A stretch of DNA of 51,136 bases from Methanobacteriota archaeon (GTDB lineage Archaea > Thermoplasmatota > Poseidoniia > Poseidoniales > Thalassarchaeaceae): positions 1-51,136 of the forward strand of contig PBBV01000008.1 of the NCBI GenBank assembly GCA_002717835.1, read 5' to 3'. A program made the position numbers and the translations under genes. The first letter of the stretch is position 1. Each line of letters starts with the position of its first letter. This document shows positions 1-10,305 of this stretch, piece after piece. The notes beneath the pieces were generated by a model. The model was not told where the DNA came from. It saw only the letters and a program-made list of their open reading frames with translations, and did not search any database.

Positions 1-342
1 GAATCTCAAAAACTCATCACGGAGTTCTTCGTCGAGGCCCACAGCGCCGTCATTGAAGTGTACGAGCCCTCGAGCAATCGCAGTTCGGATTGCGTCGACC
101 TGACCCATTATGCCTCCTCCAGTCACATCTACTGTGATATCAACTGTGGATAGTCTATTCATTGCCTCGGCTATTTGCACTGGCTCTAACACCTTCCTGC
201 GTGCCAACTCTGGCTCTATTATGTGGATTGGCTTTGAATTTACTCTGATTCTTCCATTTCCTTCTCTGACTGTGGCGCGAGCAACCGCTGTTTTTCTCTT
301 GCCGCTCGTTTCCACGGTCTTCTTCTTCTGCTTCTTTGCCAT
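1..342 (-). CDS. rps9: 30S ribosomal protein S9 (partial, truncated by window edge)
   Basis: Reverse-strand translation starts [29 protein letters not shown] and contains [26 protein letters not shown], typical of S9. TGATG overlap with the upstream L13 gene. Confidence 0.9.
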   Translation of the reverse strand, partial: MAKKQKKKTVETSGKRKTAVARATVREGNGRIRVNSKPIHIIEPELARRKVLEPVQIAEAMNRLSTVDITVDVTGGGIMGQVDAIRTAIARGLVHFNDGAVGLDEELRDEFLRF

Positions 343-827
343 CATACATCACTCCAACGAGATGTCTTCGCACCCAAGTGCTTGCTGATGTCTCCGAGGC
401 GTACAAATCGGTCCGGGAGAGGGCGATCTATCTTGCTCGTGTCGCCCCATTCGTGTCCATCCGGGAGTGCTTCTCCCTTGAGGTTGGTGGGTGTTCCAAT
501 CATGACTCTGAGGTCTTTGACCGCCTGTCTTCCGCTGGACTTCTTCTGATATGGAAGCATGCCACGAACGGTCCTCTTGAGGATCATGTCGGGCATGCGA
601 GGGAAGAACGGACCCTTCCTCGGATGGTTTAGCTTGTACTTACGATCATAATCAGCCAGAATTGTGTCTTTCGCACCTGTTACTATGGCCTTCTCAGCGT
701 TGATGATGATAACGCGCTTTGGATCGCCCTCTCGGCGTGTGACCAATAGTGTCCTAGCAACATGGCTAGCGAGACGGCCCAAGACTTTGTCCTGAGCGTC
801 GAAAACGAGTGTGCCTGTTTCAGCCAA
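342..827 (-). CDS. rpl13: 50S ribosomal protein L13
   Basis: [28 protein letters not shown]...[30 protein letters not shown]18e-L13-S9 order is the standard archaeal cluster. Confidence 0.95.
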   Translation of the reverse strand: MAETGTLVFDAQDKVLGRLASHVARTLLVTRREGDPKRVIIINAEKAIVTGAKDTILADYDRKYKLNHPRKGPFFPRMPDMILKRTVRGMLPYQKKSSGRQAVKDLRVMIGTPTNLKGEALPDGHEWGDTSKIDRPLPDRFVRLGDISKHLGAKTSRWSDV

Positions 828-1185
828 GAATTCTCACCCCCTTTCCATTTGGGTTGTCGTTCATCAGATCGCGGATCGACATAACTCGTCCGCCTGCGGC
901 TTCAATCTTAGAGCGGGCACCGGCGCTTACACTGTATGCGGCGACGCTTGGGGAACCAATGATATCACCACTACCCAGAAGCTTGCCTGGGACGAGAATT
1001 GTCTCGTTCTCCCCTGCGGTTCTAGATAGTCGGCTCAAATTTGGCTCGGCCCAATTACTTCGACTGGCCTCCAGTCTTAGTGCGACGTCTCGCCACAATG
1101 CAGCACCAGTCGACCTGCTCTGTGCCTTCAGGTCGCCAATTAAGGCGATTAAGGCATCATTGGTCTTCTTACTGTTTCTACTCAT
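820..1185 (-). CDS. rpl18e: 50S ribosomal protein L18e
   Basis: MSRNSKKTNDALIALIGDLKAQSRSTGAALWRDVALRLEASRSNWAEPNLSRL...; internal Met chosen over the longer ORF start at 1245. Confidence 0.88.
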   Translation of the reverse strand: MSRNSKKTNDALIALIGDLKAQSRSTGAALWRDVALRLEASRSNWAEPNLSRLSRTAGENETILVPGKLLGSGDIIGSPSVAAYSVSAGARSKIEAAGGRVMSIRDLMNDNPNGKGVRILG

Positions 1186-1294
1186 AATGACTCCCTCGAC
1201 GTTCTCGGGTAGGCGGGGCACCTCAGGTCCTGTTAAGAACCCCACGGGCGAAACAACACCCTTCTATGGGGCGATGTGTCCCGATATGCACGCC

Positions 1295-4200
1295 TCAGAT
1301 TTTGAATCCGACCTGCTCTTCAGAGCCCTCATCAGTACCTGCAATCCGCACTTGGCCTTCAGAGTCAACAAAAGTGCCTGCCTTGGTAGAAGCACCGTAC
1401 ATCGAAATTCCTTCCGACCTGATTCGGCTCAACATGCTCTCTCCGAGTGACTTGGACAGATGACCTATGATGTTCTGAAGTGCTACTATCGCCCTATCTC
1501 TTTGGTCTGCGCCAATTTCGTGGTCCGAATATCTAGCCTCTTCGAATATGCTAAAGAATTCTGAAAGATCCTCTGGAGGTGCTATGCCTCCCAGCATCTG
1601 ATTGACCGCATGTTCGAATTCCCTGGTTGTCTCGTATACCTTCTTCATGGCACCTCTCTGCCTGAAGAACTTGACAAGATCCTTGTAACAATTGAAGATG
1701 GTCTCAATGTATGAGTTTCTTCCTTGTAGAGCCCACAAAGAATCTGTGAGGATCCCTCTCAGGATTTCAATTCGGCGTCGTTCAATGTAGTTCCTATACA
1801 TATATGCTGCGAGGAGTAGCGTGGATACCGCAATTAGAGAGAGGATTGTTAATACTCTGGCTGTGAAAAAGCTCTGTTGGTCCACCTCTGCGGGATCGGC
1901 AAGTCTGATTCTAGGAGTGTTGTCTAAGTCCGAGCTTACGAATCGGTAATCACCTTGGAACTCAACTTCAATCCTCCACTCACCATTCACTGCACGAGGT
2001 CCGCCAAGGTTGGCTGACTGTTCGCCAGGGAGGTCTTCGCCTGTATATTCAAAGCTGAAGTTAGCAACTCCTTGCTCGGATGTTGTTGTGAAGTAGACCT
2101 TGAAAAGTTCCCAACCTGATCCGTTGTTGTAAAATTGGTTGAAAACAACTGTTTGCCCCTCGACGGCAAGGTCTATTCTATCTCTCAGGATTGCTACTGA
2201 GCCTTCTACTATTTCTCCAACCTGATATCCTTCTGGACGTGCCCATTGCTGGCTGAGTAGTATGTCCACACGGCTTTGAACTAGAATCTCCACGTCTACG
2301 AAAGAGCCGTTAATCACAGGGGCCGTCTCGATCTGACACCCTCCCGGAACTGATCGAGTTGGCTCATATGCGATTCTAACTGTCCTGAAGCCCTCGAGCT
2401 GATCACCACTTGGATCTACGCCGCGCTGACTTGGATTGTCTTCTTTGTCGCCGGAGAACCACTCTACTGAACCTGTACCGTCATTGGTACGGGCAGTGGC
2501 GAATGGTCTCGTATTTGTCTCGGGATCTAGATAGACGTTCAGGCATTTCCCTCCAACAGGGTTACCATTCACCTGAGTTAGTCTGGCATCGAAGTGGAAA
2601 GACTCTTTCAGATACAAAATGGGGAATGTGCTGCCATTGGCGAATGTGTACGTATCAACGTCATTTCTGAAAGGTCCTATCTCAATCATCTGAAGTGTTG
2701 AATTGGAGTACACTGGGAACAACATCGTCTTGGTCGCGTTGAGGTATCTGTAACGATCTGCATTCTCCCAAGAATTGTATCTGACTTGGACTTTCGCTTG
2801 GCCGGCTTGGACGCCCTCCAAAGAGCACATTATCTCAAAGAAGCCGTTTATGTCTGTAGTCCCTGGCAGACAAGTTCTGATTCCAAGTTGGCTGCCTAGC
2901 ATCTCATAATCTACTTTGACGTTCCTAAAGCTCAAGTTACGTCCTAGTTCGTCTACCAGTTGCCCTGTTACTATCATTGGTTTTTGTATCGATTCGCCTG
3001 TTAGAGGGTCAGCCTCTGAGGTGTAGACAACTTGCTCGTCGACGCTCAAAGAGGTCTCACCGAGAAGATAGAATCCTTCTTCTTGGAACTGGAGGACCCT
3101 GCGATAGTGGTCGTTGTACAGGTCTTGTGTACATTCATCCCACGCACCGGCAATTTCAAGCGCGTTGGGCCCCAATGGTCCGCAGCCCTCATGGGGTAAA
3201 TTCTCATTAAATCTGAGAATCACATTAACCGGCCCGAAACCATCGGGAAGGAAAGATTGAGCATCAGACGTGAGTATCTCAGGATCGAGGGTCATCTGAT
3301 GGGTTATCGCGCCTGCGCTTGGACAAAGATTGTCAACTATTTTTCTGTGGACGCGGTCTTCGAAGTCTAATCCTTCAAGTATGAGGGTCACAATGCCTCC
3401 GTTCTCGCCGCATCCATCTAGCGCCTGACCGGAATCCTTCTCAAATGCTGTACGATTATCGTCAGTCACCTGAGCGGTGAAATACCAATCTTGCCCACTC
3501 ATTAGGGGTCCTGAAACACTGGATTGCAGATCGATATACGTGCGAGAGACCACCCAGAGGTCTGTTTGGCCCTCTGATGATTGATGCAGCATATCTCCGG
3601 AATAGGTGTATGAGAGGGTGAATGCCCCCAGAGGATGGTCCTGACCGATCGTAAGGTTCACTCTGAATATTCCATTCTTGTCCGTGGAAGTGAGGCCGTT
3701 TGATCCGTCTGCGTCCCATGAATAAGTGACTGGCACCTCCCTAAGCGGCTGTAAGGAGTTGTCGACGAGTCTGACTTCGACTGTCCGATTGACGCCCCTG
3801 TATAATCTAGCATCTTCTACAGGCAAGAACTGGCTCGTTCCGATGACTGTGACATTCACATAAGCTCCGGTTGATGACAGTATTGAAGATTGATTTCCAG
3901 TGAAATAGAAGTTGGAGTTGGTGAAATCCGCTTTCACGCCATAGGTACCAGCAGCATATTGAGAATACCACGACCAATTATAGTCGAACTGCGCCTTGCC
4001 ATCTACCATGTTGGGAACTCTTGCAAAGCCGGTTTCTTGGGCTCCTGCGAAGACGAGGTTCTGATCTAGGTCGACCTGAAGAGCAATGGCATCCTGAGCC
4101 CATGGTACAAATGTTCTATTGTACACCTCTCCTACGACTCTTAGAGACTCTCCTGTGAAGAGTTCAGGTATGATTTCACATCTGATGGGGCTGAATGGAT

Positions 4201-7200
4201 CCGTTGGGTCAGCTGGTCCGCAAGGTGGAGCATTGAAGTCTCCTCCATTCTGCATTGCCACAGACCAGTGCGTGAGATTTGCCGAAAGGAATGGCCTGAG
4301 TTTGGCAGCTTCTCCATCAAGCCCGGAGCTAGTGCCATCCCAGAGTAATGGATACGGCTTACCCAAACTGGCTTCTTCGTATGCTATTCCTGCGCTGTTC
4401 AAGGAGGGTGCGTGGAACAACGCCCTCCACGCCCCGAATGAAGATCCTGTGAATTGAGTTGCATCCCAAAAGTAAACCGGTCTTATCGAAGTAGTATACA
4501 TGACGGCTTCAATGTACATTCTGTGCATTGAGCGAATGTAGAACGTTTCTGACTCGCTTCCATTCAGATATGGGAATGGCCATTCAGCACCTAGATCTGG
4601 GCGTGAAAAGCCTATGAATTCGTAATCACCGACTGGAAGAGAGGTGTTGGTGTATGTGTATCTATCAACTACCTCATGTCCCTTGGCGTTGTCATCCCAT
4701 ACAATTTCCTCATAGCCGCCACTTGGTTGGCCTACGCCGTTGTCCATTGTCGAATTCCAACGAACCTGCTTCCAGAAGCCCTGTGCGCCCTGATCCTGGA
4801 CGAATGTAAGGGATACCCACCCATTCGAATCAGCTCTGTATCCGAATCCATACCCATCGAACAAAGTGGGCACTGATCTGTTTCCGAATGGGCCTCCAGC
4901 TACAGTAAATGAAACTGGGGCGTGTTTGATTCGATTGTCGAAGATTCCTCTTTCCCAGTCTGCGTGATAGTGAACCTTGTAATCAACAAATAATGGCTGT
5001 TCATCGCTTCTGAAATAAGTCCACGAGACGTAATCAACAGTAGTATTTGCCCTTACCTCGAGCGGTGCGGGTGTGGAAGATGATCCGTCATGAGCAAACA
5101 TCTCGATAACATCCGCTCGAAGATTATATCGCGTAGAGGGGCCTACCTCAATGTCCTCGGGATAGAGATACTGGCCAACCGTGAAATTTCCTCCCTCATC
5201 TGTGAGTACTTCAACAGTCCTGAGCGTCTCTGTGGAGTTTCTCTGGTATTCGATGACTATTCTCACCGGCAGATCCGAACCGGGGACGAAAGCTCCTGTC
5301 TCGAGATCTAGCACATCCACCCTACCGGTGAATACTGCTGGAAACTGTGCGTCGAGCCAAACAGTCTGAATTGGATTTAACGTAATGCGGGTCGGTGGTT
5401 TGTCATCAGCGTCTAGGACGCAATCATTGTCGTTATCCCAGTCGCTGGCAGGGTACTCGGCCCCGCTGGAGTCCGTGCATGTAGCACCCTCTTCTAGATG
5501 GTCCCAATCAACATCGGGAATACCGTCTGTATCATCATCTTCATCGAGGCTGTCGGGCCCTGTTGATGCGTTCGCTGGATTGTGCAAACCTGCACCAGTG
5601 CCGTAGTCATCATGATCCCATGGATTGGTCGAATTCGTTCCGTATCTACTTGGCCAAAGCATAACTTCGTCTTCATCATTCATTCCATCTTCATCGTCAT
5701 CGAGATCTATGTCATCACGGAGGCCATCGTTATCGTGGTCCCATGGGGCTACAGGATGGGAAGATCCTCCTCCTGCTTGCTCTATCGTGTTGGATATCCC
5801 ATCTCCATCCCAGTCAGTGTCTGCCCAATCAGGAATTCCGTCATTGTCGTGATCCCAGGGGCTTTGTTCTTCGCCCCTGAAGCATATCAACTCTTGATCC
5901 GCATCCAATACACCGTTGTTATCATCATCTGGATCTTCGCCGTCGGGTACTCCATCGTTATCGTTGTCCACGTCATAGTATTGAGGGAATAGGAGGCCTT
6001 GACCGAGCCTACCTCTGTCCCAAACGGACTGGTACCAACCATCTCCATCAGGATCTGTATCTGTACCATCATCATCGTGATCATCGCAATTATATCCTGT
6101 GAAGAAGTTCCCCGGCGGCTCTGTGTTAGAATCGTCATCGAGATCGTCATTTACATCGATCTCAAAGAAATCCCATATGCCATTGTTATCGTCATCGACA
6201 TCCCAGTGGTCGTAGACTCCATCGAAATCGTCATCTAAATCAGCAGTGTCATTCGCCATACAAGACGGATTCAAAGTTCCAGTTACAGGGGCACCACAGT
6301 CGTCGTCTGGGTCCACGTTGTTATCTAGGAGGTCTGCTACTTCGTCTGGAAACAGGTTTCCGTTGGGGTCTGCAACCCATTGGAAGAATCCGAAGTTGAT
6401 GCCTACGTAGGCCGTCCAAAGATCTCTGTTATTGATCATCTTATCGAACCCAACGGCAGCAGAGGGGCCTGCATCTTGATTCCCAAGGAAGTCGAAGTGA
6501 AAGCAGTTCTGTTCGCAGGTGAAGTCGTTTATTCCAGCGGAATTCTCACCACCATATGGGCCGTCAGTGTAGAGCGGATCTGGCCTTGATGAATAAGGCA
6601 GGGTAAATGGGACTCCGTTTACCGAGCTAGCGTCTGCCAGAGGGAATCCATATAGCCATGCGAGGGCGATTCCGCAGGCAGTTGGGCCCGCGGATAGCCC
6701 CAACAAGAATGCCATCGAAATATCGCATTCCCCGTCATCAAGAGACCCGCCATATGCAGGGTCGTTGACATCATAACGGCCGTCTGATCCCTCATCACGG
6801 TCCCACCAATTGGGCACGCCATCTGCATCCATGTCAACATCGACGCCGTTGACAAGTGAATCCCCGTCCATATCGATGTCGAAGTAGTTGTTGCCATTCC
6901 AAGGGCTCCATTTCATCATCACATGCCAATACATTTCCGGGACATTCCCATTAGATACAATCGTAGGCGGGCCTAATGTGAAGTCGTCTTGGTAACCGTT
7001 GTACGGGAGGACGAAGCCATGCTCTTCGAAAAATGGACTGAAGTGCCAGAACATATCCCAATGAAGAGTGCCTGTTCCGGTGTATAGGCCGCTGTCCGCG
7101 GATCCATCTATGGCGTCTCCGTCTTGTTGGGAGTACGAATTGTCGAACTGATCGGTGTTGTCGTTGTCAACAATCCCACAATTTCCATCATCGGGGTCAT

Positions 7201-9262
7201 ATAAATCGGAAATTCCATCGTTGTCGTCGTCCCAGTCCTCATCATTGGATAGCCCATCGCCATCGATATCAGTGTCAATATAATTCAAACCGTCGTCCCT
7301 GTATCTTGATCCATTTAACAGATGCAGGTCATTATCGTCATCCAAATCGCAATTCTCATCGATATCCAACCAATCTAAAACTCCGTCATTGTCGTCGTCT
7401 ACATCTTCCCAGTTAGAGAAGCCGTCGCCGTCCCAATCATTGTTCCCAGTGTGTGATTTCCTTTCTGTAAGACAGCGTGGGTCTGGATTTATCGGGTTTG
7501 GATTCTGAAGCGTTTCGCAATTCCAGGAATCCAGTGTTGAAGTGGGTACCATTGGATATGGATCATCTTGATTTGGGATTCCATCATTGTCTAAATCGTA
7601 CGGGATATCGGCCAGATCGACTCCGGGATTACCGAGAAGGTTGTCTGCTGGGTCAGCAGCTCCAAGATCTGTGTCCTTCCAATCCCAGACGAGGTCATAA
7701 TCTGCGTCTATGGCTCGATATGCGTCGTCATCAGCATCCCGATCATAATCAATTTCGCAATCTACGCCTGGAACTTGACCGAACCAGTCATTGAATCCGT
7801 CTAGGTACTGGGACAAATCGCTTAGAACGTTTAGACAGTTGTCTGGTATGCCATCATTATCATCGTCAATGTCCCACATATCCAAGAGTCCGTCATTGTC
7901 ATCATCTGTATCTGCAGAGTCTGGCGTTCCGTCATTGTCATTGTCTGGATCGATGAAATTAGGAAGTCCGTCGCCATCTAAGTCCCCGTCTACGATCTCA
8001 TTAAACGAGGGATTGCGAGGATGCCAAAGGTTCTGTTCCTTAAATGCGAAGTCAAGCTTGTCTTTTCCGTAGGTGTCAAAGTCTAGATTGAATGCATCGG
8101 GGAAAGGTTCGCCAGTGGCAGCGAGGACGGTAATAATTCCATCACCTACTCCCCCTAGAACGGTGTCCGAGTATCTCCAAGTCCCTTCGGAATCGAATGT
8201 ATGGCTGAATGATTGGCCTGTGGTCAATGTTCCGCTGTCGAAGGTTCCATCGGCTGAAACCGCGGAATGATTTTCTGTATCGTCATTTGTCCATGTGACC
8301 GTGTCCCCCACTTCGATCTCAAGGTCTGTATCTGAATATCCTGCAACTGTAATAGAAATCTGATGTGTCTTGCTGGAAGCCCATGGGATCGCATCATCCC
8401 AAAAAGTAGCTGTTCCGGTGATATTGGACGTCTCGGAAGGATCCCAGGGGTGAGTGTCCCAAAGATCGATAACTCCATCGTTGTCATCATCTGAATCCCA
8501 ATAGTCTTGCAGTCCGTCGCCATCGAAATCACATGGCCAAACGAATTGGTCGATGCGGGCATCGTTATCATCGTCCTCGTCATAGGAACCCTTACCGGAG
8601 CCATCGATATCTTCGTCAGTGATTCCATCATTGTCATGGTCCAGCGGGTTCTGATCGACTAGGTATCCAGACCCGAGTGCGAGACCTGTCCATGGATGCA
8701 AGATGCTTGGTTGTACGTACCGATCTGAGGTGACGTTCCACGGGTCTGTACCTTGTGAGTAGTCGATCGGTCCCTCGAGAATCCCGTCGTTGTCATCGTC
8801 GAAATCAAATTCATCTTGAACTCCATCGTTATCATGGTCGTAAGGATCTGTTCCGTAGCACCCGTCGAATCGTTCGATTAAATCGGATATGCCGTCGTTG
8901 TCATCGTCGAGATCGTCCAAATCGTTGATGCCATCGTTGTCGTGATCTTCGGTCTCTGTCTCTTCGACCATGAATCGATAACCACCCTCAAGGAACGAAG
9001 TATCTGTTATTTGCCCGTAGAGTATGCCGGGATCAGACCAAGACATGTCTTGGAAGGCGGGATGGTCTGGGAGTAGCATGTGTTCGAGTGCTGGAAATGA
9101 AGAAGTGTCAACATCTGATGATTGGATTTGCTGTTGAGTCGGTGTATCCCCTGTTCCATTATCGAATGGTCCTGACTGGTCTCCGACCGCTATCATCGGC
9201 ATCTGTACGCTAACCACCATCAAAACCACCAAAAGTAGGGATTTTGTGGTCCTGTTTCTCAT
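1295..9262 (-). CDS. Giant secreted/membrane-anchored protein with many thrombospondin type 3-like Asp repeats, a cupredoxin-like domain, Ig-like regions, one C-terminal TM and a DUF4129-like cytoplasmic tail
   Basis: Signal peptide (TKSLLLVVLMVVSVQMPMIAVG); dozens of DxDxDG/DDDNDG motifs; VTWTNDDTENHSAV cupredoxin-like segment; TM ARVLTILSLIAVSTLLLAAYMY; tail TTREFEHAVNQML...FEEARYSDHEIG. Confidence 0.88.
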   Translation of the reverse strand: MRNRTTKSLLLVVLMVVSVQMPMIAVGDQSGPFDNGTGDTPTQQQIQSSDVDTSSFPALEHMLLPDHPAFQDMSWSDPGILYGQITDTSFLEGGYRFMVEETETEDHDNDGINDLDDLDDDNDGISDLIERFDGCYGTDPYDHDNDGVQDEFDFDDDNDGILEGPIDYSQGTDPWNVTSDRYVQPSILHPWTGLALGSGYLVDQNPLDHDNDGITDEDIDGSGKGSYDEDDDNDARIDQFVWPCDFDGDGLQDYWDSDDDNDGVIDLWDTHPWDPSETSNITGTATFWDDAIPWASSKTHQISITVAGYSDTDLEIEVGDTVTWTNDDTENHSAVSADGTFDSGTLTTGQSFSHTFDSEGTWRYSDTVLGGVGDGIITVLAATGEPFPDAFNLDFDTYGKDKLDFAFKEQNLWHPRNPSFNEIVDGDLDGDGLPNFIDPDNDNDGTPDSADTDDDNDGLLDMWDIDDDNDGIPDNCLNVLSDLSQYLDGFNDWFGQVPGVDCEIDYDRDADDDAYRAIDADYDLVWDWKDTDLGAADPADNLLGNPGVDLADIPYDLDNDGIPNQDDPYPMVPTSTLDSWNCETLQNPNPINPDPRCLTERKSHTGNNDWDGDGFSNWEDVDDDNDGVLDWLDIDENCDLDDDNDLHLLNGSRYRDDGLNYIDTDIDGDGLSNDEDWDDDNDGISDLYDPDDGNCGIVDNDNTDQFDNSYSQQDGDAIDGSADSGLYTGTGTLHWDMFWHFSPFFEEHGFVLPYNGYQDDFTLGPPTIVSNGNVPEMYWHVMMKWSPWNGNNYFDIDMDGDSLVNGVDVDMDADGVPNWWDRDEGSDGRYDVNDPAYGGSLDDGECDISMAFLLGLSAGPTACGIALAWLYGFPLADASSVNGVPFTLPYSSRPDPLYTDGPYGGENSAGINDFTCEQNCFHFDFLGNQDAGPSAAVGFDKMINNRDLWTAYVGINFGFFQWVADPNGNLFPDEVADLLDNNVDPDDDCGAPVTGTLNPSCMANDTADLDDDFDGVYDHWDVDDDNNGIWDFFEIDVNDDLDDDSNTEPPGNFFTGYNCDDHDDDGTDTDPDGDGWYQSVWDRGRLGQGLLFPQYYDVDNDNDGVPDGEDPDDDNNGVLDADQELICFRGEEQSPWDHDNDGIPDWADTDWDGDGISNTIEQAGGGSSHPVAPWDHDNDGLRDDIDLDDDEDGMNDEDEVMLWPSRYGTNSTNPWDHDDYGTGAGLHNPANASTGPDSLDEDDDTDGIPDVDWDHLEEGATCTDSSGAEYPASDWDNDNDCVLDADDKPPTRITLNPIQTVWLDAQFPAVFTGRVDVLDLETGAFVPGSDLPVRIVIEYQRNSTETLRTVEVLTDEGGNFTVGQYLYPEDIEVGPSTRYNLRADVIEMFAHDGSSSTPAPLEVRANTTVDYVSWTYFRSDEQPLFVDYKVHYHADWERGIFDNRIKHAPVSFTVAGGPFGNRSVPTLFDGYGFGYRADSNGWVSLTFVQDQGAQGFWKQVRWNSTMDNGVGQPSGGYEEIVWDDNAKGHEVVDRYTYTNTSLPVGDYEFIGFSRPDLGAEWPFPYLNGSESETFYIRSMHRMYIEAVMYTTSIRPVYFWDATQFTGSSFGAWRALFHAPSLNSAGIAYEEASLGKPYPLLWDGTSSGLDGEAAKLRPFLSANLTHWSVAMQNGGDFNAPPCGPADPTDPFSPIRCEIIPELFTGESLRVVGEVYNRTFVPWAQDAIALQVDLDQNLVFAGAQETGFARVPNMVDGKAQFDYNWSWYSQYAAGTYGVKADFTNSNFYFTGNQSSILSSTGAYVNVTVIGTSQFLPVEDARLYRGVNRTVEVRLVDNSLQPLREVPVTYSWDADGSNGLTSTDKNGIFRVNLTIGQDHPLGAFTLSYTYSGDMLHQSSEGQTDLWVVSRTYIDLQSSVSGPLMSGQDWYFTAQVTDDNRTAFEKDSGQALDGCGENGGIVTLILEGLDFEDRVHRKIVDNLCPSAGAITHQMTLDPEILTSDAQSFLPDGFGPVNVILRFNENLPHEGCGPLGPNALEIAGAWDECTQDLYNDHYRRVLQFQEEGFYLLGETSLSVDEQVVYTSEADPLTGESIQKPMIVTGQLVDELGRNLSFRNVKVDYEMLGSQLGIRTCLPGTTDINGFFEIMCSLEGVQAGQAKVQVRYNSWENADRYRYLNATKTMLFPVYSNSTLQMIEIGPFRNDVDTYTFANGSTFPILYLKESFHFDARLTQVNGNPVGGKCLNVYLDPETNTRPFATARTNDGTGSVEWFSGDKEDNPSQRGVDPSGDQLEGFRTVRIAYEPTRSVPGGCQIETAPVINGSFVDVEILVQSRVDILLSQQWARPEGYQVGEIVEGSVAILRDRIDLAVEGQTVVFNQFYNNGSGWELFKVYFTTTSEQGVANFSFEYTGEDLPGEQSANLGGPRAVNGEWRIEVEFQGDYRFVSSDLDNTPRIRLADPAEVDQQSFFTARVLTILSLIAVSTLLLAAYMYRNYIERRRIEILRGILTDSLWALQGRNSYIETIFNCYKDLVKFFRQRGAMKKVYETTREFEHAVNQMLGGIAPPEDLSEFFSIFEEARYSDHEIGADQRDRAIVALQNIIGHLSKSLGESMLSRIRSEGISMYGASTKAGTFVDSEGQVRIAGTDEGSEEQVGFKI
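5400..8990 (-). repeat. Coding repeat tract of Asp-rich (TSP3-like) calcium-binding motifs
   Basis: Recurrent ccatcgttgtcatcatc-type + strand strings encode D(N/D)DNDG(I/V)xD in the minus-strand ORF. Confidence 0.8.
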
Positions 9263-9418
9263 TGTGAGATCTCCAATCATGCCAACACCGGGTATCGAGT
9301 TGACGTGGACACATATTTCAATCGTACCCGAATGGGGGCGAAGCGAGTATCATGGATAGCATCAGAGTATCATCTCTGAATGAACGCGTTCATATCTTAT
9401 CGATGTGGGCATCGTCTC

Positions 9419-9802
9419 GTGTCAGGCGGTAGGAGGACGCTGTTGAATGGCAAAATTCACCGGGCTACAGTTACACAGGCCGACTTGAATTATGTTGGTT
9501 CAATATCAATCGATGAAGATCTTCTGGATGCTTCGGGAATATGTGAATGGGAGAAAGTTGCAATACTGGATGTTACGAATGGTGCCCGTTTGGAAACTTA
9601 CGCTATAAAGGCACCAAGAGGGTCGCGAGAGATTTGCATTAATGGTGCTGCGGCTCATTTGGTACAACCCGGAGACCTAGTCATTATACTGTCATATGTG
9701 GAGATCGAAGAGAAGTTTGTTAGCATTCACACCCCGAGAATAGTACTTGTTGATGGTGGAAATAATATTTCAGAAATCGTATCAGATGAATCAAATTTCT
9801 GA
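9419..9802 (+). CDS. panD: Aspartate 1-decarboxylase (pyruvoyl-dependent)
   Basis: [36 protein letters not shown]...[43 protein letters not shown], with the Gly-Ser self-cleavage site (YVGS). GTG start at 9419 is a guess; ORF opens at 9380. Confidence 0.9.
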   Translation: MSGGRRTLLNGKIHRATVTQADLNYVGSISIDEDLLDASGICEWEKVAILDVTNGARLETYAIKAPRGSREICINGAAAHLVQPGDLVIILSYVEIEEKFVSIHTPRIVLVDGGNNISEIVSDESNF

Positions 9803-9812
9803 TACGGCTAAC

Positions 9813-10247
9813 TCATGGACGGTGGTAGGGTAAACCTCTGATTATGGTGGATGCGCGATACAACTGTTCCAGCAGAACTACCGCTGCAAGCTCATGAGGG
9901 AGTGTTATTCTGCCTAATGACAGAGACTCATATTCTATTCCCTCAATACCGAAACCACCAGGCGGGCCTACAACTAAATGGGTGTCATTCCTTTGCATGG
10001 ACCATTCGTTGAGACGCTCGGAATATTGCACGCTGTCAAGCTCTTCACCGCTTTCTTGGAGAAGTATGATGTTATGTCCGGGATACTTTTCTGAGATTTC
10101 TTTAAGGTACTTCTTCGGATCTGTTTTACTTCTATGCTCAACGAGCGTCACCCCAGAAGAGGATAATCGATTGGCATATTCGGATATGGAAGCCCGAAAA
10201 GATGCGTTTTTTGCTCGGCCGTGAAGATGGACAACGACTCGTCCCAT
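9813..10247 (-). CDS. rlmH: RlmH-like SPOUT rRNA methyltransferase (23S pseudouridine-N3 type)
   Basis: MGRVVVHLHGRAKNASF...IILLQESGEELDS...LVVGPPGGFG...LGRITLPHELAAVVLLEQLYRASTIIRGLPYHRP; the LPHxLxRxxxxEQLYRAxxIxxxxPYHR C-terminus is diagnostic. Confidence 0.85.
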   Translation of the reverse strand: MGRVVVHLHGRAKNASFRASISEYANRLSSSGVTLVEHRSKTDPKKYLKEISEKYPGHNIILLQESGEELDSVQYSERLNEWSMQRNDTHLVVGPPGGFGIEGIEYESLSLGRITLPHELAAVVLLEQLYRASTIIRGLPYHRP

Positions 10248-10305
10248 GGTGTATACTTTACAACAAGCGACTATAGCCATTTGTAATGACGGCGGTTCGG
10301 GAGAT

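Noticed and set aside
809-1450. 213-aa plus-strand ORF opposite rpl18e
   Set aside because: Antisense to a well-supported ribosomal protein gene; no recognisable product.
5582-6238. Plus-strand ORFs rich in Ile/Val/Ser (5582..5992, 5625..5852, 5999..6238)
   Set aside because: Antisense shadows of the Asp-repeat coding tract; low-complexity products arise from complementing GAT/GAC codons.
5400-8990. Periodic similar strings considered as CRISPR or satellite repeats
   Set aside because: Units are degenerate, irregularly spaced and in frame with a long ORF, so they are protein repeats.
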